From positions 37,818-101,817 of the forward strand of contig JAJEBW010000020.1 of NCBI GenBank assembly GCA_022822325.1: DNA of 64,000 nucleotides, in the 5' to 3' direction. The position numbers were made by a program, and so were the translations under genes. Shown piece by piece: positions 1-8,040 of this stretch (positions within the stretch are counted from its first letter, which is position 1; every line of letters begins with the position of its first letter). Source of the DNA: Gemmatimonadota bacterium (GTDB lineage Bacteria; Gemmatimonadota; Gemmatimonadetes; Longimicrobiales; Gaopeijiaceae). The notes under the pieces were generated by a model, which saw only the letters and a program-made list of their open reading frames with translations, was not told where the DNA came from and made no database searches.

Positions 1-25
1 TCCCCATGAGATTCGATGGGCCTCT

Positions 26-904
26 TCAGTGCACGGTCATTGCCGGATGGGTGGACAGGGACTCTCGGCGCGAGCGCGGCGAAGGCCGGAGCCTCAGCCG
101 GTCCAGCGTTGCCCGTTCGCCGAAGGTGGAGGTGAGCGCACCGATCTCGCGGTGGCGGACCGGTTCGAAGTGAGCGACCAGGTGGTTCAGCCCCCGCCGC
201 ATGATCTCCAGGCTGCGGCGAAGCTCGGCGATGGTGGCGGGAATTCCGAAGGGAATGCGCCAGGTGGCCGCATCGTCCGAATCCACTCCGGTGGGGGGTG
301 TCGCTGCCAGACCCTGAAAGGCGACGCCGAGTTCGGCTGCCAGCGCGGGGTCGGGCATGCGGTCCGAGGTGCGCACGATCAGCGCGTTGGAGTCGAAATC
401 CAGGTGGGCGGTCGCAATCCGGTCCGGTCCGGTCGCAACCCGGATTCTGGCGTGATCGTGCAGATCCAGATCCCGGCAGAGGTCACGGTAGCCAATGCGC
501 AGGAGAACCGGACGGGTCAGAGGGGTGAAGCCGCGGCGGTCAAGGATGTGCGTCGCGAGGTCGAAGCAGTAGCTGCGCAGCCGTCCGCCGTTTCCTGGAT
601 CGTGCCCGGCGGCGGCCGCCAGGGAATCCAGGTGGGCGAGGGCAGGCTGGTGCACCCAGTCCAGGATGACCAGATCGGTCGTCAGGTTGAGATCCTTGAC
701 CGTGCCCGAACCCAGATCAACCGCGCGGACGGCGGATGCGAAGCGTCCGGCAAGCACCACGGCCATCCCGATATCGGCAATCAGTCCGCCCCGCCGCCCC
801 ATCTCGTGAGCGTCGCCGTACTGAACAACGGCCCGGGTGAGCGAGAGTTCGCAGACTCCCGGCACATCGGCCATGGCTTCCGGGTGAGCTTCCGCGGTGA
901 TCAA
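26..904 (-). CDS. Hypothetical protein, about 290 aa
   Basis: I do not recognise this family. The reading frame has typical high-GC coding character and no signal peptide or membrane helix. The middle contains a compact segment (LVILDWVHQPALAHLDSL, about residues 78-95) and a Leu/Arg-rich helical stretch near the C-terminus. The last 30 residues are Arg/Ser-rich and poorly conserved in appearance. The start is uncertain: a TTG at 904 opens the frame, while an ATG at 874 with a weak GGA upstream is an equally plausible start. It is transcribed away from the S21 gene, from which it is separated by about 400 bp. No function can be inferred. Confidence 0.55.
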   Translation of the reverse strand: MITAEAHPEAMADVPGVCELSLTRAVVQYGDAHEMGRRGGLIADIGMAVVLAGRFASAVRAVDLGSGTVKDLNLTTDLVILDWVHQPALAHLDSLAAAAGHDPGNGGRLRSYCFDLATHILDRRGFTPLTRPVLLRIGYRDLCRDLDLHDHARIRVATGPDRIATAHLDFDSNALIVRTSDRMPDPALAAELGVAFQGLAATPPTGVDSDDAATWRIPFGIPATIAELRRSLEIMRRGLNHLVAHFEPVRHREIGALTSTFGERATLDRLRLRPSPRSRRESLSTHPAMTVH

Positions 905-1301
905 CGGCAGGCAGGTCCTGGGCCGTTCGGGGCCCGGTCCGGGGATCGCGGCGCGCCTTCCGGGACAACCCCGGGGCGCCGTCCCGCAGATTGCGGGGAA
1001 AGGGCGTCAATGATAAGCCGATCCTTGCCCGATGGGCAAGCGACGGCGTCGGGAGCAAAGGCTGTTCCGCCGGGCCGGGGGCTGCCTCCTTCGGGCCGGG
1101 AACCGCAGACGACCTTGCGGAGAACCCCCGACGGCCCTATCGTTTTCGTCCTCCTCGCCGGGCATGTCGGCTCGGTGGGCGCGTCGCCGAAACCGGCGCG
1201 GGGGAATGGATCCCGGACGACAGGGGTCCGTTTCAATGCCGGCACCCGGACAGCGCCGGACTCCGGGTCGAACGAGTCGTCTCAGCAACGGGGTGAATGG
1301 G
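905..1301. other. Divergent intergenic region between hypothetical gene and rpsU
   Basis: About 400 bp with no convincing gene. It holds a perfect inverted repeat CTTGCCC-GAT-GGGCAAG at 1024-1040 (7-bp arms, 3-nt loop). This could be an operator or a small hairpin, but it lacks a U-tract and so does not look like an intrinsic terminator. Promoters for both flanking genes should lie here, but I cannot place a clear -35/-10 pair. Confidence 0.4.
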
Positions 1302-1496
1302 TTGGAAGTCTTCGTCAAGGAAAACGAGAGCCTGGAGCGCGCGCTCCGCAGGTTCAAGCGGAAGGTGCAGCGGTCCGGACTCTATTCCGAGCTGCGGAAG
1401 CGCCGGTTCTACGAGAAACCGAGCGCGCAGCGCAAACGCAAGCGGGAAGCGGCAATCCGGCGGGAACGAAGGCGTCAGCGCCGGGTCCGCCGGTAG
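1302..1496 (+). CDS. rpsU: Ribosomal protein bS21
   Basis: A 64-65 residue, extremely basic protein that matches the bS21 pattern: an N-terminal [20 protein letters not shown] segment, then [15 protein letters not shown] and an Arg-rich tail. S21 is a component of the 30S subunit head/platform near the anti-Shine-Dalgarno region of 16S rRNA and aids initiation. The preferred start is TTG at 1302, giving the usual short N-terminus, with GGGGTG six bases upstream. A GTG at 1293 would add three residues. The gene is convergent with the acyl-CoA dehydrogenase gene 21 bp downstream. The length is normal for the family and the identification is secure. Confidence 0.93.
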   Translation: MEVFVKENESLERALRRFKRKVQRSGLYSELRKRRFYEKPSAQRKRKREAAIRRERRRQRRVRR

Positions 1497-1517
1497 AGCC
1501 CTCCTCCCCGTCCCGGT

Positions 1518-2396
1518 CTACAGCTTCAGCGCCACGGGGCCTTCCGGGGTCCAGTCGTAGAATCCCGCGCCCGTCTTCCGGCCATAGCGTCCCATCGACA
1601 TGAGGCGCTTCAGCAGCGGCGGCGGCGCGTAACGCTCTTCGCGGTACTCCTCGTACATGATTTCGGCGACGCGGTAGAGGGTGTCGATCCCCACGAAGTC
1701 CCCCAGCGCGAAGGGCCCCATCGGATAGCCGCAACCGAGCGTCATCGCCTTGTCGATGTCCTCGATCGTCGCCACCCCGCGCTCCACCTGGCGAATCGCG
1801 TCGAGCATGTAGGGCACGAGCAGAAGATTGACGACGAAGCCGGAGTTGTCCTTCGCTGCGATCGGGGTTTTCCCCACCGCCCCGGCGAAGGCGAAGGCGG
1901 CGTCGAAGGTCTCCTGGCTGGTCGCGATCGTGCGGACGACCTCCACCAGCTTCATGACCGGGACGGGGTTGAAGAAGTGCAGACCGACGAACCGATCGGG
2001 CCGGGAGGTGGCCGCGGCCATGTCCGTTACCGTGAGCGAGCTCGTGTTGGAGGCGAAGATCGCGTCCTGCGAACAGATGCCGTCCAGTTGGGTGAAGAGT
2101 TCGTTCTTGGCTTCCAGAGACTCCACGATCGCCTCGATGATCAGATCGCAGCCGACCATCTTCTCCAGCGAGGTCGTGAAGATCGTGCGGGCCAGCGCCT
2201 CGTCGCGGCTGGATTCTTCCAGCTTGCCCCTGGCAACCGCTCGCGCCAGAGATTTTTCCACGCGATTCCTGCCTGCGGCGACCGCGCCTTGGTCGATCTC
2301 GCGCACGACCACATCGAATCCTGCCTTGGCCGACACCTCGGCGATGCCGCTTCCCATGAGGCCGCAACCGACGACCCCGACTTTCCGGATTTCCAC
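1518..2396 (-). CDS. 3-hydroxybutyryl-CoA / 3-hydroxyacyl-CoA dehydrogenase
   Basis: A 292-residue NAD-dependent 3-hydroxyacyl-CoA dehydrogenase (Hbd/PaaH family) that interconverts acetoacetyl-CoA and 3-hydroxybutyryl-CoA. The N-terminal Rossmann fold has GCGLMG at residues 10-15. The catalytic region LHFFNPVPVMKL carries His140 and Asn143. The C-terminal dimerisation domain has the family pattern NSGFVVN...GCGYPMGPF...GRKTGAGFYDW. The GTG start at 2396 has GAGGAG about 11 bases upstream and places the Rossmann motif at its normal distance from the N-terminus. It lies downstream of a thiolase on the same strand, separated by an unknown gene, which fits a shared acyl-CoA (beta-oxidation or short-chain) pathway. 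Confidence 0.93.
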   Translation of the reverse strand: MEIRKVGVVGCGLMGSGIAEVSAKAGFDVVVREIDQGAVAAGRNRVEKSLARAVARGKLEESSRDEALARTIFTTSLEKMVGCDLIIEAIVESLEAKNELFTQLDGICSQDAIFASNTSSLTVTDMAAATSRPDRFVGLHFFNPVPVMKLVEVVRTIATSQETFDAAFAFAGAVGKTPIAAKDNSGFVVNLLLVPYMLDAIRQVERGVATIEDIDKAMTLGCGYPMGPFALGDFVGIDTLYRVAEIMYEEYREERYAPPPLLKRLMSMGRYGRKTGAGFYDWTPEGPVALKL

Positions 2397-2416
2397 GATT
2401 TCTTCGTCTCCTCTGT

Positions 2417-2450
2417 TGTGATGCGATGGGTGTTGCGATGCGATGGGTGT
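2417..2450. repeat. Tandem 17-bp repeat, two copies
   Basis: Units 2417-2433 and 2434-2450 share 16 of 17 bases (TGTGATGCGATGGGTGT and TGCGATGCGATGGGTGT). The pair sits just upstream of the hydroxyacyl-CoA dehydrogenase start, one of several such short duplications at gene 5' ends in this window. Confidence 0.85.
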
Positions 2451-2521
2451 GAGATAAGGTACCGGCGCTTCCGGACGAAAATCGGCCGGCCGGCGCACCG
2501 GGACCGGACCGGCGTTGGGGA

Positions 2522-3433
2522 TCAGGGGGATCCGGAGTCGCGCGCCTTGCGCTGACCGGACCGCCGCGGCGAGTCCCCGTCCTCCGGGAACAGATCCTGG
2601 GCGATTCCCATGAAGTGACGCTGCAGCCAGCGCCGCCACGCGGGTGGAGGGGGTTCGATCCCTCCGGGGATTTCGAGGCTGTCCAGGAGGCCTTCGAGCT
2701 CCAGGCTGGCCGCGACATGACGCCTGGCGGAGGTCTTGCGAGCCCAACGGCTCCAGAATGATGCGTAACCGGCGGCCGCCGCCACCGCCACGGTCGTTGC
2801 GACCGCAAGCGTCGTCAGGACCGAAACGCCGCCCATGATCAGCGCCGCCGCGATCGGCGCCGGAACGGCGAACCCGACCCCCAGGGTGCATGCGATCCTG
2901 AGCCCGCGGGATTCCAGGGGGGACAGTCCCAGCCGGAGCTCGACCTCGGTGCTCTCGGGGTCCGGAGCCTCCAGACGCACCTCGATGGCGCTGGCCGAGC
3001 TCACATGACCCTCGCGGGGATTGGCGTGATCCAGGCGGAGCTGGCGACCCCCGCCCGAAGTCGACAGGTAATGCAGGAGATCGCTCCGGCGCCGCACCCG
3101 CCGCAGCCGTTTCTCCGAATCCAGCCGGGCCTGAAGTTCGGCGACGATCTCGGCTCGCGACCGCTCGATGACGCGGCTTGCGCGGATCGGCCCGCCCTCG
3201 CGCTCCCTGCCGCGACCCGGGTCGACGCGCTGTCCCGCCCGGACCTCGGCCAGGGCGCTGCGGATGTGCCGTTCGGGCAATCCCGCCTCCCGCGCGATGC
3301 GAATCACCTCCGCTTCGGTGAATTCGCCCTCGCCCGCCGCGGGTTCGGCCGCCGCCAGCTCGGAGGCGCGCCGGATGACGGCGTCGAAGTCGCGCCGCGT
3401 CAGCGCCCTTCTCTCGCGCCTTCCATTCCCCAC
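2522..3433 (-). CDS. Two-helix membrane protein with helical N-terminal domain, function unknown
   Basis: 303 residues. The N-terminal half is charged and helical, with an EFTEAEVIRIAREAGLPERH segment (about residues 37-56) resembling a small helix-turn or SHOCT-like module. It is followed by a soluble beta-like part and, around residues 183-228, two adjacent hydrophobic stretches (VGFAVPAPIAAALIMGGVSV and TLAVATTVAVAAAAGYASFW) that look like a transmembrane hairpin. The C-terminus is Pro/Arg-rich. Such proteins recur in high-GC environmental genomes without assigned function. It lies between the thiolase and dehydrogenase genes and is probably co-transcribed, but nothing indicates a role in that pathway. 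Confidence 0.65.
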   Translation of the reverse strand: MGNGRRERRALTRRDFDAVIRRASELAAAEPAAGEGEFTEAEVIRIAREAGLPERHIRSALAEVRAGQRVDPGRGREREGGPIRASRVIERSRAEIVAELQARLDSEKRLRRVRRRSDLLHYLSTSGGGRQLRLDHANPREGHVSSASAIEVRLEAPDPESTEVELRLGLSPLESRGLRIACTLGVGFAVPAPIAAALIMGGVSVLTTLAVATTVAVAAAAGYASFWSRWARKTSARRHVAASLELEGLLDSLEIPGGIEPPPPAWRRWLQRHFMGIAQDLFPEDGDSPRRSGQRKARDSGSP

Positions 3434-3472
3434 GGTCCGTCCCTCTCCGCTGCGGTGGCGACCCGGCCGCCG

Positions 3473-4732
3473 TCAGAGCGCTTCCACCACCACCGCCCCG
3501 CCCTGTCCACCCCCGATGCATGCGGCCCCCAATCCGAAGCGGGCGCCGCGCCGCCTCAGCTCGTGGACCAGGTGCAGGGTGATTCTGGCTCCCGATGCGG
3601 CCAGCGGATGGGTGAGGGCGATCGCGCCGCCATTCACATTGGTTCGTTCGGGATCGAGCCCGAGCTCCCTTTCCACCGACTTGTACTGCGCGGCGAAGGC
3701 CTCGTTGATCTCGACCAGATCGATCGCGTCCAGGCCGAGACCGGCCCTGGCGAGCGCCTTGCGGGCGGCCGGCGCGGGCCCAATCCCCATGATCGACGGA
3801 TCCACCCCGGCGAACCCCCACGAAACCAGGCGGGCCAGCGGCTTCGCCCCTGCGTTTTCGGCCCAGCTCCGGCTGGCCAGCACCACCGACGCGGCCCCGT
3901 CCCCGATTCCGCTTGCGTTGCCCGCCGTCACCAGCCCGTCCTTCCTGAAGTAGGGGCGCAACCTGCCCAGCGCCTCCATGGTGGTGTTCGGCCGCATGTG
4001 CTCGTCCACCGCGAACTCGACGGGGCCCTTGCGCGTCTTGACGGTCACCGGCGCCACCTCGGCCTCGTAACGGCCTTCGCCCCACGCCGCATGCGCGCGC
4101 CGCTGGCTGTTCACCGCCACCTGGTCGGCCTCGGCCCGGGTCACCTCGTACTGCTCGGCCAGCTTTTCGGCGGTCTGCGCCATCGAGAGTCCGCAGTGCG
4201 AATCGAGAAGCGCCTCCCAGAGGGTGTCCTCGAAGTTGTTGCCCGAGGGACCGAGCCGCAGCGATCCCCAGCGCGCGCCCCGAACCACATGCGGGGCCTG
4301 GCTCATCGATTCGGCGCCGCCGCACAGGGTGACTTCAGCCTCGCCCAGGAGGATTTCGCGAGCGCCCGAGACGATCGCCTGGAAGCCGGAGCCGCAGAGA
4401 CGGTTGACGGTGAGCGCGCCGGCCTCGACCGGAACGCCTGCCCGCAGCCCCACATGACGGGCCAGGTAGGCGGCGTCGGCGGAGGTCTGGAGCACATTGC
4501 CGAAGAAGACGTGGCCCACTTCGGAGGGGTCGATCTCCGCCGCGTCCAGCGCGGAGCGGGCCGAATGGACGCCCAGGTCGGTCGCGGTGAGATCCTTCAG
4601 CGTTCCCCCGAAGGTTCCGAAGGGAGTGCGCCTGCCCGAGAGGAAGACGACCTCCCTGCCGAAACCCTGCGTGCCCGAATTCCGCGTGCCCGAATCCCGT
4701 CCTGCGGAAGCGTTGCCGACGCTGTCTCCCAT
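3473..4732 (-). CDS. Acetyl-CoA C-acyltransferase (thiolase)
   Basis: A 419-residue thiolase-family enzyme that condenses or cleaves acyl-CoA/acetyl-CoA. The nucleophilic Cys is in NRLCGSGFQAI (Cys113). The His of THPLAASGARI (His375) and the second Cys in GLGAACIGGGQGG (Cys405) complete the active site. The ATG at 4732 has AAGGAG eight bases upstream. The first ~25 residues form an extension of Ser/Gly/Arg that includes two copies of a 15-bp repeat (about 4674-4702), so the conserved fold starts near residue 27. It probably works with the hydroxyacyl-CoA dehydrogenase downstream. Whether it is biosynthetic or degradative cannot be decided from sequence. Confidence 0.93.
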   Translation of the reverse strand: MGDSVGNASAGRDSGTRNSGTQGFGREVVFLSGRRTPFGTFGGTLKDLTATDLGVHSARSALDAAEIDPSEVGHVFFGNVLQTSADAAYLARHVGLRAGVPVEAGALTVNRLCGSGFQAIVSGAREILLGEAEVTLCGGAESMSQAPHVVRGARWGSLRLGPSGNNFEDTLWEALLDSHCGLSMAQTAEKLAEQYEVTRAEADQVAVNSQRRAHAAWGEGRYEAEVAPVTVKTRKGPVEFAVDEHMRPNTTMEALGRLRPYFRKDGLVTAGNASGIGDGAASVVLASRSWAENAGAKPLARLVSWGFAGVDPSIMGIGPAPAARKALARAGLGLDAIDLVEINEAFAAQYKSVERELGLDPERTNVNGGAIALTHPLAASGARITLHLVHELRRRGARFGLGAACIGGGQGGAVVVEAL

Positions 4733-4757
4733 CTTCGTATCTCCTTGCGCTGTTTGA

Positions 4758-4801
4758 GTTTGTCAAAGACGCCCGTTGGGTTTGTCGAGGACGCCCGCTG
4801 A
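4758..4801. repeat. Tandem 22-bp repeat, two full copies and a decayed third
   Basis: Units 4758-4779 and 4780-4801 are near-identical (GTTTGTC..GACGCCCG). A weaker third unit follows at 4802-4823. The repeat fills the gap between the isopropylmalate-dehydrogenase-like gene and the thiolase, directly upstream of the thiolase ribosome binding site. Confidence 0.8.
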
Positions 4802-4824
4802 GTCTGCCGAGAAATTCGAATCCG

Positions 4825-5883
4825 CTACGGGACCGGAAGCCCGCCGATCCGACGAGCCATCCAGTCCCCCACCTCGCGGGTTGTGGAGGCGCCGCCCAGA
4901 TCGGGGGTCGTCGGGCCGGAGCGCAAAGACTCGGCAATGCACCCTTCCAGATCCGCGGCCGCATCCGGCTGGCCCAGGTGGTCCAGGAGGAGCGCCGCGC
5001 ACCCGACCGCGCCGAGAGGGTTCGCGATTCCCCGGCCCGCGATGTCGGGCGCCGAACCATGCACCGGTTCGAAGAGCGCCCACGATCCCGGATGCAGATT
5101 CCCCGAGGGCGCCATCCCGAGTCCCCCGGTCACCTGCGCGCCCAGATCGCTCAGAATGTCGCCGAAAAGGTTGGATGTGACCACCACTTCGTAGCGCTGC
5201 GGACGGCGCACCAGATCCATGGCCATGGCGTCCACGTACATGGCGTCCTGCGCGATCCCGGGAAAACCGGCCCCGACCTCGGCAAAGACGCGCCTCCAGA
5301 GCGCCCCTTCGTGGACGAGCGCGTTGGCCTTGTCCACCAGGGTGATCCGCTTGCGCCCGCTGCGCTCGGCGTACTCGAAGGCGGCCCGCACGATCCGTTC
5401 CACTCCCTTGCAGGTGTTCAGCGAGATCTCGGTCGCCACCTCGTCGGGGGTGCCGGTCTTGAAGGAACCGCCGGAGCCGGTGTAGAGGCCCTCGGTGTTT
5501 TCGCGGAAGAAGACGATGTCGGTGGCGGGATGGGGATCGCGCAGCGGGGAGAGGGCGGGAAGGCGCAACCGGCAGGGCCGGAAGTTGATGAAGAGATCGG
5601 CGTGAAAGCGCAGGCCGAGCAGGATGTCGCGGGCGTGAACGTTGCCGGGGACGCGCGAATCGCCCAGCGCGCCGAGGAGAGCCGCATCGTGCTCGCCGAC
5701 GAGCCGGTCGCGCTCCGCTTCGGTGATGGTGACGCCCTCGCGCAGATAGCGTTCCGCGCCGAGGTCCCAGGGGTGGAGGCGGAGGGGAAGCCGGTGTCTC
5801 GCGGCCACCGCCTCGAGCACGACGACGGCCGCCTCCATGACTTCGGGGCCGATCCCGTCGCCGTCGATCACGGCCACCTTCAT
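4825..5883 (-). CDS. Isopropylmalate/isocitrate dehydrogenase family protein
   Basis: A 352-residue beta-decarboxylating dehydrogenase. It begins with the family start VAVIDGDGIGPEVM. It carries FFRENTEGLYTG (about residues 127-138), a Lys-Ala-Asn catalytic segment (LVDKANALV), the metal-binding aspartates of SNLFGDILSDLGA, and the NAD-loop sequence EPVHGSAPDIAGRGIANP. The family includes LeuB, homoisocitrate, tartrate and NAD-isocitrate dehydrogenases. The FRENTEGLY motif is not decisive for LeuB, and no leuCD genes are nearby, so the substrate is left open. It lies upstream of the thiolase on the same strand. Confidence 0.88.
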   Translation of the reverse strand: MKVAVIDGDGIGPEVMEAAVVVLEAVAARHRLPLRLHPWDLGAERYLREGVTITEAERDRLVGEHDAALLGALGDSRVPGNVHARDILLGLRFHADLFINFRPCRLRLPALSPLRDPHPATDIVFFRENTEGLYTGSGGSFKTGTPDEVATEISLNTCKGVERIVRAAFEYAERSGRKRITLVDKANALVHEGALWRRVFAEVGAGFPGIAQDAMYVDAMAMDLVRRPQRYEVVVTSNLFGDILSDLGAQVTGGLGMAPSGNLHPGSWALFEPVHGSAPDIAGRGIANPLGAVGCAALLLDHLGQPDAAADLEGCIAESLRSGPTTPDLGGASTTREVGDWMARRIGGLPVP

Positions 5884-5944
5884 CGCGCTGCGCCACCCTT
5901 TTCCCGGAAGCTCCCGGCGCCTCCGGCCGATGGTCGAGGCAGGG

Positions 5945-7048
5945 TCAGCGGTCCCGTTCGAAGAGGTAGGCCGATTCCTCGCGACGGGTCTCGCCGTCCA
6001 CGCAAACCGCGAATCTCGCGCCGGCGTAGATGGCCGCGCCCCCGTACTCGCCGTTCTTGTTGATGGCGTAGTAGTTCACGCCGAAGTTCGGACGGCCGTC
6101 GTCGTTCCGCAGCCGGGGCTCGACCGTGAAGGTCACGATCCGGCGCAGCGCCTCGAGGCAGGCGTCGGTCGGCGACATCCCCGAGCGCATGAGCTCCACC
6201 ACCGAGTGCGATCCGCAGGTCTTGATGACGGCTTCGCCGCGCCCGGTCGATCCGCAGGCGCCCACATCGTTGTCGACGTAGAGGCCCGCGCCTACGATCG
6301 GCGAATCGCCCACCCGGCCGGGAACCTTCCACGCCAGCCCCGAGGTGGTCGTCACCCCGGAGATGTCGCCCTCGCGGTTGATGACATTGCAGTTGATCGT
6401 TCCCTGGGGGCGCACCCCGTCGTGCGAGTCGATGAGGTTGGTGCCGTAGCTGTCCTCGTCCTCGAAGGGCTCGTCGTTGCCGGAACCGGTCTCGGGGGGG
6501 ACGAGATAGTCGTCCCGGTCGCTCATCCGCGCGCGCCACTCGATCCAGCGCCGCCGCGACCGCTCGGTGAGCAGATTCTCGAGCGGGTAGCCCATCGAGA
6601 GCGCAAATCGCTGCGCGCCCTTGCCCACCAGGAGGACGTGGTCGGTGTAGCGCATGACATCCATCGCCACCCGGCTGGGCGTCTTGATTCCCTCGATGCA
6701 GGCCACCGCCCCCGCCCCCCGGCTCGGCCCGTGCATCACCGAGGAATCGAGCTGCACCACGCCGTCGAGGTTCGGAAGTCCCCCGAATCCGACCGACGAG
6801 TCGTTGGGGTCGCGCTCGACGACGTTCACCCCCTCGACCACGGCCTCGAGGGTGTCGCCCCCGGCATTGACCGCCCGCACGGCGGTGTCCACCGCTTCGA
6901 GTCCATTTCCGCTGGCCACGGAAACCGGAGTCACCACCCGTCTGTGCACCGCGGGGGCTCCGATCAGCGGCTTCGGCACCGCGGACCCCAGCCCCACGGC
7001 CGCGCCCACGCCGGCGGTCGTCTTCAGAAAATCGCGTCGACTGGCCAT
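5945..7048 (-). CDS. Tat-exported N4-(beta-N-acetylglucosaminyl)-L-asparaginase (glycosylasparaginase) family
   Basis: A 367-residue Ntn-hydrolase that should autocleave to alpha and beta chains and hydrolyse the amide of (glyco)asparagine. It opens with a twin-arginine signal (SRRDFLKTT, residues 3-10) followed by a hydrophobic stretch, so export as a folded protein is likely. The beta chain begins at Thr217 in PQGTINC. Downstream GVTTTSGLAWK and GRVGDSPIVGAGLYVDN are family hallmarks. The usual Asp before the nucleophilic Thr is replaced by Gly. The ATG at 7048 is preceded by AGGGAG with a seven-base spacer. It is probably co-transcribed with the small gene 14 bp upstream. Confidence 0.9.
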   Translation of the reverse strand: MASRRDFLKTTAGVGAAVGLGSAVPKPLIGAPAVHRRVVTPVSVASGNGLEAVDTAVRAVNAGGDTLEAVVEGVNVVERDPNDSSVGFGGLPNLDGVVQLDSSVMHGPSRGAGAVACIEGIKTPSRVAMDVMRYTDHVLLVGKGAQRFALSMGYPLENLLTERSRRRWIEWRARMSDRDDYLVPPETGSGNDEPFEDEDSYGTNLIDSHDGVRPQGTINCNVINREGDISGVTTTSGLAWKVPGRVGDSPIVGAGLYVDNDVGACGSTGRGEAVIKTCGSHSVVELMRSGMSPTDACLEALRRIVTFTVEPRLRNDDGRPNFGVNYYAINKNGEYGGAAIYAGARFAVCVDGETRREESAYLFERDR

Positions 7049-7062
7049 GAACCGGTCTCCCT

Positions 7063-7368
7063 TCAGGCTTCCCGCGGTTCGCCCAGGAGGGCCTCCCCGC
7101 TGTTGATGTCTTCGCCGTCGCTCTTCGGTTCCACGGCGGTCTTCCTCGGCTTCAGCCTCGAGATGACGGGTCTGCAGAACTGCATTCCCAACGCCTTCAG
7201 CCGCGCGAGTTCGTTGTTGCCGAGCTCGGGGTAGCGCTCCCCCAGATACTCGACCGTCTCGGTCATCCACACATCCTGGTCGTCGGTGTTCGCTTCGAGA
7301 ACGCCGCAACGGTGGATGTGGCTGAAGAGTTCGTCTCGTGCTCGTTCAATCGGCGCCTGCCTGGCCAC
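7063..7368 (-). CDS. Small helical protein, function unknown
   Basis: 101 residues starting at a GTG with a strong AGGAGG four bases upstream. It is soluble and helix-rich, with a distinctive centre (HIHRCGVLEANTDDQDVW, about 16-33, then a Glu/Leu-rich helix) and a Lys/Arg/Glu tail. I know no named domain with this pattern. A clean ribosome binding site, coding-like composition and the 14-bp gap to the glycosylasparaginase gene support it as a real first gene of that operon. A longer in-frame extension upstream exists but lacks any initiation signal and crosses the divergent promoter region. Confidence 0.65.
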   Translation of the reverse strand: MARQAPIERARDELFSHIHRCGVLEANTDDQDVWMTETVEYLGERYPELGNNELARLKALGMQFCRPVISRLKPRKTAVEPKSDGEDINSGEALLGEPREA

Positions 7369-7599
7369 TTCGCCTCCTGTCGCTTCTGTACGATCTTGCA
7401 GGGGACCATCCCCCGCCCTGGTCTCCGGCCGGACTGTCCGCCCGTCCAGGGAAGCCCATAAGGTAGGGAACATCCCGGCAATCGCAAGCGGCGGCGCCAG
7501 GGGCAAATCGCAACGTCGCCCTTTCCCCGGCTTCGGTCCGGGCGCCGCCCGCGCACCCGGCCCGCGCCACCGCACCCGCCGCCCACCCCAGGATCCCCC
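7369..7599. promoter_or_regulatory. Divergent promoter region
   Basis: About 230 bp between two divergently transcribed genes. A locally AT-richer stretch (CCCATAAGGTAGGGAAC, about 7455-7471) is the likeliest promoter core, but no clear consensus pair can be assigned. Confidence 0.35.
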
Positions 7600-8040
7600 A
7601 TGAGAATTCTCGCTTCGGCGCTCTGCGATCGCGCGGCCGCGTCGCCCGAAGGCAAGCTCGACATTCACGGCGCGTTCCACGATCTCTACGCCCCGGGATT
7701 CCCCGCGCGGCAGGAACGCATGGTCCTCGTTCTGGTGCTGGAGTGGGACCGAACCGATTCGGGACACTACACATTCCGGGTCGACGTGACCGGTCCGCGG
7801 GGCCGCCGGGTGCTCACGGTGGAGGGCCGGTCCGAGGTCGCTCCCCGCCCGGGAGACCGGCCGCCGCCGCGCACTCGTCTGGTCATGCCGCTGGAAGATG
7901 TGGTCTTTCCGGAGAGGGGCCGCTACGACTTTCGCGTCACCGCGAAGGGGCGGAAGCTGAAGGGTCCGGTGCTCTACCTGATCGAGGCGGAGGGGGAGGG
8001 GCGAGGGGGCGGCAGGGCCGGCGCTACCCGACCCGCTTGA
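7600..8040 (+). CDS. DUF6941-like protein
   Basis: 146 residues. The N-terminus (ILASALCDRAAASPEGKLDI...GAFHDLY) matches the pattern of the DUF6941-type family, whose members begin with a beta strand, an Asp/Glu and a 'gK..i.G.f' turn, followed by an immunoglobulin-like beta-sandwich. The C-terminus is Gly/Glu-rich. Function is unknown. The ATG at 7600 has AGGA six bases upstream. Its 3' end overlaps the convergent methyltransferase gene by 17 bp. Confidence 0.65.
   Translation: MRILASALCDRAAASPEGKLDIHGAFHDLYAPGFPARQERMVLVLVLEWDRTDSGHYTFRVDVTGPRGRRVLTVEGRSEVAPRPGDRPPPRTRLVMPLEDVVFPERGRYDFRVTAKGRKLKGPVLYLIEAEGEGRGGGRAGATRPA

Noticed and set aside
1024..1040. Intrinsic terminator
   Set aside because: The inverted repeat is perfect but has no following T-tract on either strand and lies upstream, not downstream, of the flanking genes.
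29..1603. 524-residue open frame on the plus strand
   Set aside because: It is antisense to the first gene, crosses the S21 gene in another frame and has low-complexity Gly/Arg/Pro translation typical of antisense frames in high-GC DNA.
1518..4325. 935-residue minus-strand frame covering the dehydrogenase
   Set aside because: Only the last 292 residues are the dehydrogenase. The rest runs out of frame through the membrane protein and thiolase genes and has no domain sense.
4825..5883. Firm assignment as leuB
   Set aside because: The motifs are shared with isocitrate, homoisocitrate and tartrate dehydrogenases and no leucine biosynthesis genes are adjacent, so the symbol was withheld.
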